A DNA stretch of 64,000 nucleotides from Scolanthus callimorphus (taxonomy: Eukaryota; Cnidaria; Anthozoa; Actiniaria; Edwardsiidae), in the NCBI GenBank assembly GCA_033964015.1, contig CM066920.1, positions 744,001 to 808,000 on the forward strand, in the 5' to 3' direction. A program made the position numbers and the translations under genes. Positions 61,601 through 64,000 of this stretch are shown piece after piece. Each line of letters starts with the position of its first letter. Within the stretch, counting starts at the first letter, position 1. Under the pieces are notes generated by a model. The model made no database searches. It worked only from the letters and a program-made list of their open reading frames with translations, and was not told the DNA's origin.

Positions 61601-64000
61601 AAAGCGCGCGCTTTTAGCCAATCAGAATCGAGATAGTGAGTACAATGTATAATAACAATAGTTATGTCACATAAACTTACCGGCTGACTCCGCCCTGAAC
61701 GTTGCCGAGAATCCGCTGCTACTGATCGATTGATCGGCTACAAACTTGACAAGCATTTGACTGGATGAGGAGCGAATTGATGGAGGAACCCGAGAACCAC
61801 AGTACTTGCCAAGCCGTGGACTTGACGTTAGCAGACCATCGAATATCTCCACGTAGTCATACACACAGCCACTGTTTCCTGGAATGTGCGAGTGATTAGA
61901 ATTGTATCAGGTTTATACACGCAGCGGCGTAGCCAGGAATTTGTGAAGGGGGGGGGGGGGGGGTAAATACAGTAAATGTATGGGAAAACCTCCCTCCCCC
62001 CCTGGCTACGCCCCTGACACGAACACAAGCGCAGACGCGAGCAGCGCGAGTGCAAGGATTTCAAACTCAAATATTTTCCTTGTGTGGTGTATACTACTAC
62101 GCATGCGCATGCCTTACCTTCCTCGCCCTCGATGTCAAACCTCTGAAAGTCGAGCGCCACTAGTTTTCCATCAGGGACCTCGATCTTGTAGCTGCAGTCG
62201 ACATTAAGAGGGTGTTTGTCCGGGTGGTTAGGAGACGTGATGGTACCACGTGACCCACGGTAGTGGTGGCTACAGCCTGTAGAATTCAAAAGATATTAGA
62301 GGGAGGTATCTTGTAACCTGAATTGCTCTCAGTGTCTGTCACAACATATAACGAGAGATGTTTTGTTACATCCTAGTGCTGATTATTTGTCCACTATTAT
62401 TATCGCACCGTTGGACGTAAAAGAGAGAGGGACATATTTAGGCTGAAATCCTATAAAAAATAACCTGCTTGAATTAAGTTCCTTTGAAGTTTCGCGGCGC
62501 TACCTGATCGCGTGTACTGCATCTGAAACCCTCTCTTGGAGACGGAGAAGTCTGAGCGAAAGCGAATCAGGAGGGACGATCCTCGAGACATGACATCTGG
62601 AGGCCTGGTGGACCACAATACTTTGCGATCAAGTTGTCGTCAGTCACGCGATCTCCGTTGTAGATTTCCAGCGAATCATACTCGCACTCGTGGCTGGTCT
62701 CGAGCTGAAAAGAAGGGAATGTGTTCTGGCTCACAATATTCCATTCAGTTAGAAATTGTTTTGCGTTTCAGGTGAGTCAATACCGCGCTAGGCTCGTCCG
62801 GGTTATAAATACGGTTGGCGGTGATTTCCTGACCAATCGCTACCACCACCACCAGTGTCGCTACTTAGGACCGTCTTAAACCTGGATAAGACTACCCTCA
62901 CTGATAATGCGCACTTTGCACTCACACAAAATATTGACTATTTAATCATTGCCACTAGTCAGCCGAGTAGAACCGCCCTCTGAACCTCAGTTTAGCGGTG
63001 TGAACTAGTCCAGAAAATTTGAAAGGTTAATGCGGTTTTCGCAATTCCGCGAACTCTACGGCAACAGTCTAACCGTGTTTTATCAGCTTCCTTCGACCGC
63101 ACAACTAACACTTAGCGACCACAGACATCACTCACGGGTTTTGCAAAAGCTACCGAGTTCCTTAGATTTACGCTTTGAAAACACAATGAATTAGTCGATG
63201 CACAGTTGGCAGAGTTAGAGTGGTTTTCACATGACTGTCGTGAAACCAATCGCAAAGTAATTACACCAATTCTGAACAAACGTATGGGAGTAATTACAAA
63301 GTAATTGCGAATTACTCACGATAGTCATGTGAAATCTGCTCTATGAAAACCGCAGCAAATAGCCAAACTGTAAAAATAGGTATACCTGTAAAAATACCTG
63401 TAAAAATAGGTATACCCTTGCAAACACAATTTATAAACTCTGATAGATATGTGCAGAAAACTAACAATTGTTGTTAGAACTACCATGTTGAAATAAAAAG
63501 ATCTGTCTATCTGTCTTTAGTATAAACCAACTAATGGTCTATTACAAATCCTGCATTCTGATTGGCTGAGCTACTAATGGTCTATTAGTGATAGACCGTG
63601 CCTGGCAAAATCACCACCTTTCTTTGCAAGAAAACTTGATTTTTTCAACATAAAATGATGGAATTCATTGCCAAAACTGACCAACTAGTTGGTTTATACT
63701 AAAACAATTAGACCTCTCGTCCTCATGTGCTATGATATCAATAGACCATTCGGCCTTCGGCCTCATGGTCTATTCATCATAGCACATTCGGCCTCGAGGT
63801 CTAATTGTTAATTATACCAATCAACGACGGCAACTGTTACCACAACTAATCTTACCTGAAATTGCGTGAATGTAAGCGTAACACGTGACCCATCTTCACC
63901 AATCAGCTTCCAGATACATTCTGTTTCATCCGGGTACTTGCTAGGGAAATGTGGGCTGGTAATTTCACCTGATGACGACCTCAACTCTCCACCACATCGC
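47625..64000 (-). CDS. secreted CUB / 16x EGF / VWC protein, 3' part of gene (25 exons)
   Basis: Extracellular modular protein; the N-terminus lies beyond the right edge. Order as read: at least two CUB domains, 16 EGF-like domains (many with the DVNEC/DIDEC calcium-binding start), a VWC-like Cys module, a Thr/Pro-rich linker and a basic C-terminus (SKKKLRR, stop at 47627-47625). CUB and calcium-binding EGF modules are shared with tolloid-type proteases and matrix proteins, but this number and order match no family I can name. EGF exons are mostly phase 1-1, the normal pattern for shuffled modules; several domains are split by a phase-2 intron. All joins keep phase except one missing base at 62604-62605. 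One EGF exon (59766-59894) ends in a GC splice donor. An LRRC74-like pseudogene lies in an intron on the other strand. Confidence 0.9.
47770..49045. repeat. 147-bp minisatellite split by a palindromic insertion
   Basis: Unit starts (TGACAGGGCCAGACAG) fall at 47789, 47936, 48083, 48826 and 48973. The period is 147, and the gap 48083-48826 equals 147 plus 596 inserted bases. Units are nearly identical and, because 147 is divisible by three, leave an open minus-strand frame that is probably not translated. The array lies in the last intron of the CUB/EGF gene. Confidence 0.95.
48160..48751. mobile_element. 592-bp near-perfect palindromic element with TACA target duplication
   Basis: Ends TGTGAGATGTT and AACATCTCACA; TACA flanks at 48156-48159 and 48752-48755. 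The arms pair over about 290 bases with almost no spacer (centre AAAACGTTTT at 48461/48462). The arms differ by a 15-base indel near the ends and a few substitutions. It has no coding content. Confidence 0.93.
49788..49887. repeat. MITE-like inverted repeat
   Basis: Arms AGTTTGTTTTTGTGGGTTTG and GAACCACCAAAACAAACT, both continuing into GGGGTTCCTGT. Confidence 0.85.
50471..53178 (-). CDS. CUB/EGF gene: EGF domains 13-16
   Basis: Exons 53118-53178, 52756-52814, 52545-52664, 51756-51825, 50946-51021 and 50471-50573. Domains: [20 protein letters not shown] + [57 protein letters not shown] + [24 protein letters not shown] + [18 protein letters not shown]. Three of these exons have their 3' end and donor amplified as tandem repeats (see repeat entries). 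Confidence 0.88.
50785..50960. repeat. 49-bp tandem repeat of an EGF exon end plus splice donor
   Basis: Four units at 49-base spacing (CCGTTTTACAC at about 50798, 50847, 50896, 50945). The unit carries the 3' end of exon 50946-51021 (GAGTGTAAAACG) followed by GTGAGTAG. Confidence 0.9.
51131..51756. repeat. ~95-bp and 88-bp tandem repeats, interrupted by a SINE
   Basis: Units beginning GCGCAAC.CATTTC at about 51131, 51227 and 51321 (spacing 96, 94) contain GGGGAAGGAGCGAGAGGACG. After the SINE the array continues as two 88-bp units that also contain the end and donor of EGF exon 51756-51825. Confidence 0.85.
51351..51595 (+). mobile_element. tRNA-derived SINE
   Basis: The 5' part looks like a tRNA gene: A-box-like GGTGGCGCAGTG and B-box GAGTTCGAATCCCGG about 46 bases later. 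A non-tRNA body follows, ending in a TTTAC tandem tail. It interrupts the flanking tandem array, and ACGGT on both sides is a possible target duplication. Confidence 0.85.
51851..52014. repeat. MITE-like inverted repeat next to an EGF exon
   Basis: Arms of about 65 bases: ATACACCGAATCGAGATATG at left, CATATTTCGATTCGGTGTAT at right. The element ends about 25 bases from the acceptor of exon 51756-51825. Confidence 0.9.
52300..52664. repeat. 91-bp tandem repeat of EGF-14 exon end plus splice donor
   Basis: Four units (ACTCCTGCACGTG at 52306, 52397, 52488, 52579). The right-most belongs to the real exon 52545-52664; the other three repeat its last ~80 bases and donor (ACAG|GTCAGT). As 91 is not a multiple of three, the copies cannot be read through in frame. 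Confidence 0.93.
53821..54026. repeat. 103-bp tandem duplication in the LRR pseudogene
   Basis: Two copies starting AAGGAGAGAAATACTAAGTG at 53821 and 53924, with a few differences. The length (1 mod 3) shifts the reading frame. Confidence 0.95.
54824..54897. mobile_element. 74-bp hAT-like MITE with 8-bp target duplication
   Basis: Ends CAATCTCGTACCCAGAGCCC and GGGCTCTGGGAACGAGATTG; flanked by CTTGACTT at 54816-54823 and 54898-54905. It interrupts a leucine-rich repeat codon run; removing it with one flank rejoins GAGCTTGAC to TTATCCAGTAAC in frame. Confidence 0.95.
55926..60945 (-). CDS. CUB/EGF gene: EGF domains 1-12
   Basis: Exons 60817-60945, 60617-60739, 60094-60216, 59766-59894, 59413-59599, 58783-58950, 58327-58610, 57897-58013, 57603-57669 with 57261-57319, and 55926-56042. 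Each domain shows six Cys; most begin D(V/I)(D/N)EC and contain C.NT.GS(Y/F).C.C, the calcium-binding EGF pattern. Domain 1 ([16 protein letters not shown]) lacks the Asp-Glu start. Exon 58327-58610 carries two full EGF domains. Domain 11 is split by an intron after GGA AG, giving a phase-2 join to [10 protein letters not shown]. Confidence 0.93.
56601..56735. repeat. MITE-like inverted repeat
   Basis: TCGAATTACGCTCCAATGC at left and GCATTGGAGCGTAATTCGAA at right. Confidence 0.85.
57185..57330. repeat. partial duplication of EGF-11 exon end and donor
   Basis: ACAACAAGAGTTGTTCAG|GTAA of exon 57261-57319 is repeated in decayed form at about 57200-57225 (ACAACAAGAGTTATTTAG|GTAA), with AACACCTTGAC.AATTTAGCAC-like flanks in both. 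Confidence 0.75.
61242..61406. repeat. MITE, family A copy 2
   Basis: TTATTGGATGAGGTT-like left end and GAATTCAATAATTGTTTTAT right end as at 14186-14349; inner arms GTGATTTCCAGAATAAACAA and its near complement. Confidence 0.75.
61681..64000 (-). CDS. CUB/EGF gene: CUB domain block
   Basis: Exons 63856-64000 (continues right), 62504-62704, 62118-62276 and 61681-61878. CUB A starts [19 protein letters not shown] and continues [14 protein letters not shown] and KYCGPPG; one G appears to be missing at 62604-62605, after which the frame gives [42 protein letters not shown], then [25 protein letters not shown] and [20 protein letters not shown]. Each CUB is split by one intron near its middle. The calcium-site residues (Glu, Asp, Asp of E...YDY.E...SD) appear at least partly kept. 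Confidence 0.9.
61925..62013. repeat. MITE-like element with poly(G) run
   Basis: GGCGTAGCCAGG at left and CCTGGCTACGCCC at right; the interior has a G-run of about 17. Confidence 0.8.
63223..63355. repeat. MITE-like inverted repeat
   Basis: TTTTCACATGACTGTCGTGA at left and TCACGATAGTCATGTGAAAT at right, with AAAGTAATTAC between the arms. Confidence 0.8.
63516..63703. repeat. MITE-like inverted repeat
   Basis: TTTAGTATAAACCAACTA at left and TAGTTGGTTTATACTAAA at right; contains TAATGGTCTATTA repeats. Confidence 0.85.
63705..63807. repeat. palindromic element abutting the previous one
   Basis: CAATTAGACCTC at left and GAGGTCTAATTG at right, with paired inner arms TGTGCTATGAT, AATAGACCAT and CGGCCTTCGGCC. 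Confidence 0.85.

Overview
The window is intron-rich animal DNA, most likely from an anthozoan cnidarian (sea anemone or coral). The reasons are deeply conserved metazoan genes with many short, human-like exons, a minor-spliceosome (U12) intron, a Sox HMG-box gene, and a dense load of short inverted-repeat elements. One of these carries the 'CAATCTCGT..CCAGAGCC' hAT-like terminus that I recall as common in coral gene models. I saw no prokaryotic features. The species is an inference.

Layout: (1) 1-4824, plus strand: the 3' part of an ABCC4/MRP4-like transporter gene, from the end of NBD1 through the second membrane domain to NBD2. (2) 6972-35917, minus strand: a complete pericentriolar material 1 (PCM1) gene reconstructed as 49 coding exons, about 2,265 residues. 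Its introns hold a 2.6-kb fold-back repeat, a 3.0-kb transposon-like element with a second element nested inside it, and many MITEs. (3) 38297-40124, plus strand: TRAPPC2 (sedlin), five coding exons, one intron with U12 signals. PCM1 and TRAPPC2 are head to head about 2.4 kb apart. (4) 43904-44658, minus strand: a divergent single-exon Sox gene broken by three one-base homopolymer-length frame changes. (5) 45350-46025: a LINE reverse-transcriptase 3' fragment. (6) 47625-64000, minus strand: the 3' part of a secreted or matrix protein gene with at least two CUB domains, 16 EGF-like domains, a VWC-like module and a Thr-rich tail. It continues beyond the right edge. One of its introns carries an LRRC74-like leucine-rich-repeat gene on the opposite strand that is now a pseudogene (53737-55548).

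Two themes run through the window. First, short homopolymers are off by one base in otherwise intact exons of PCM1 (2 sites), Sox (3) and the CUB/EGF gene (1), which suggests residual long-read consensus error rather than gene death. Second, the CUB/EGF gene and PCM1 contain several tandem arrays whose repeat unit includes an exon end plus its 5' splice site. Exon boundaries were read by eye from splice signals and reading-frame phase. Phases agree throughout except where noted, and 5' UTRs were not resolved.
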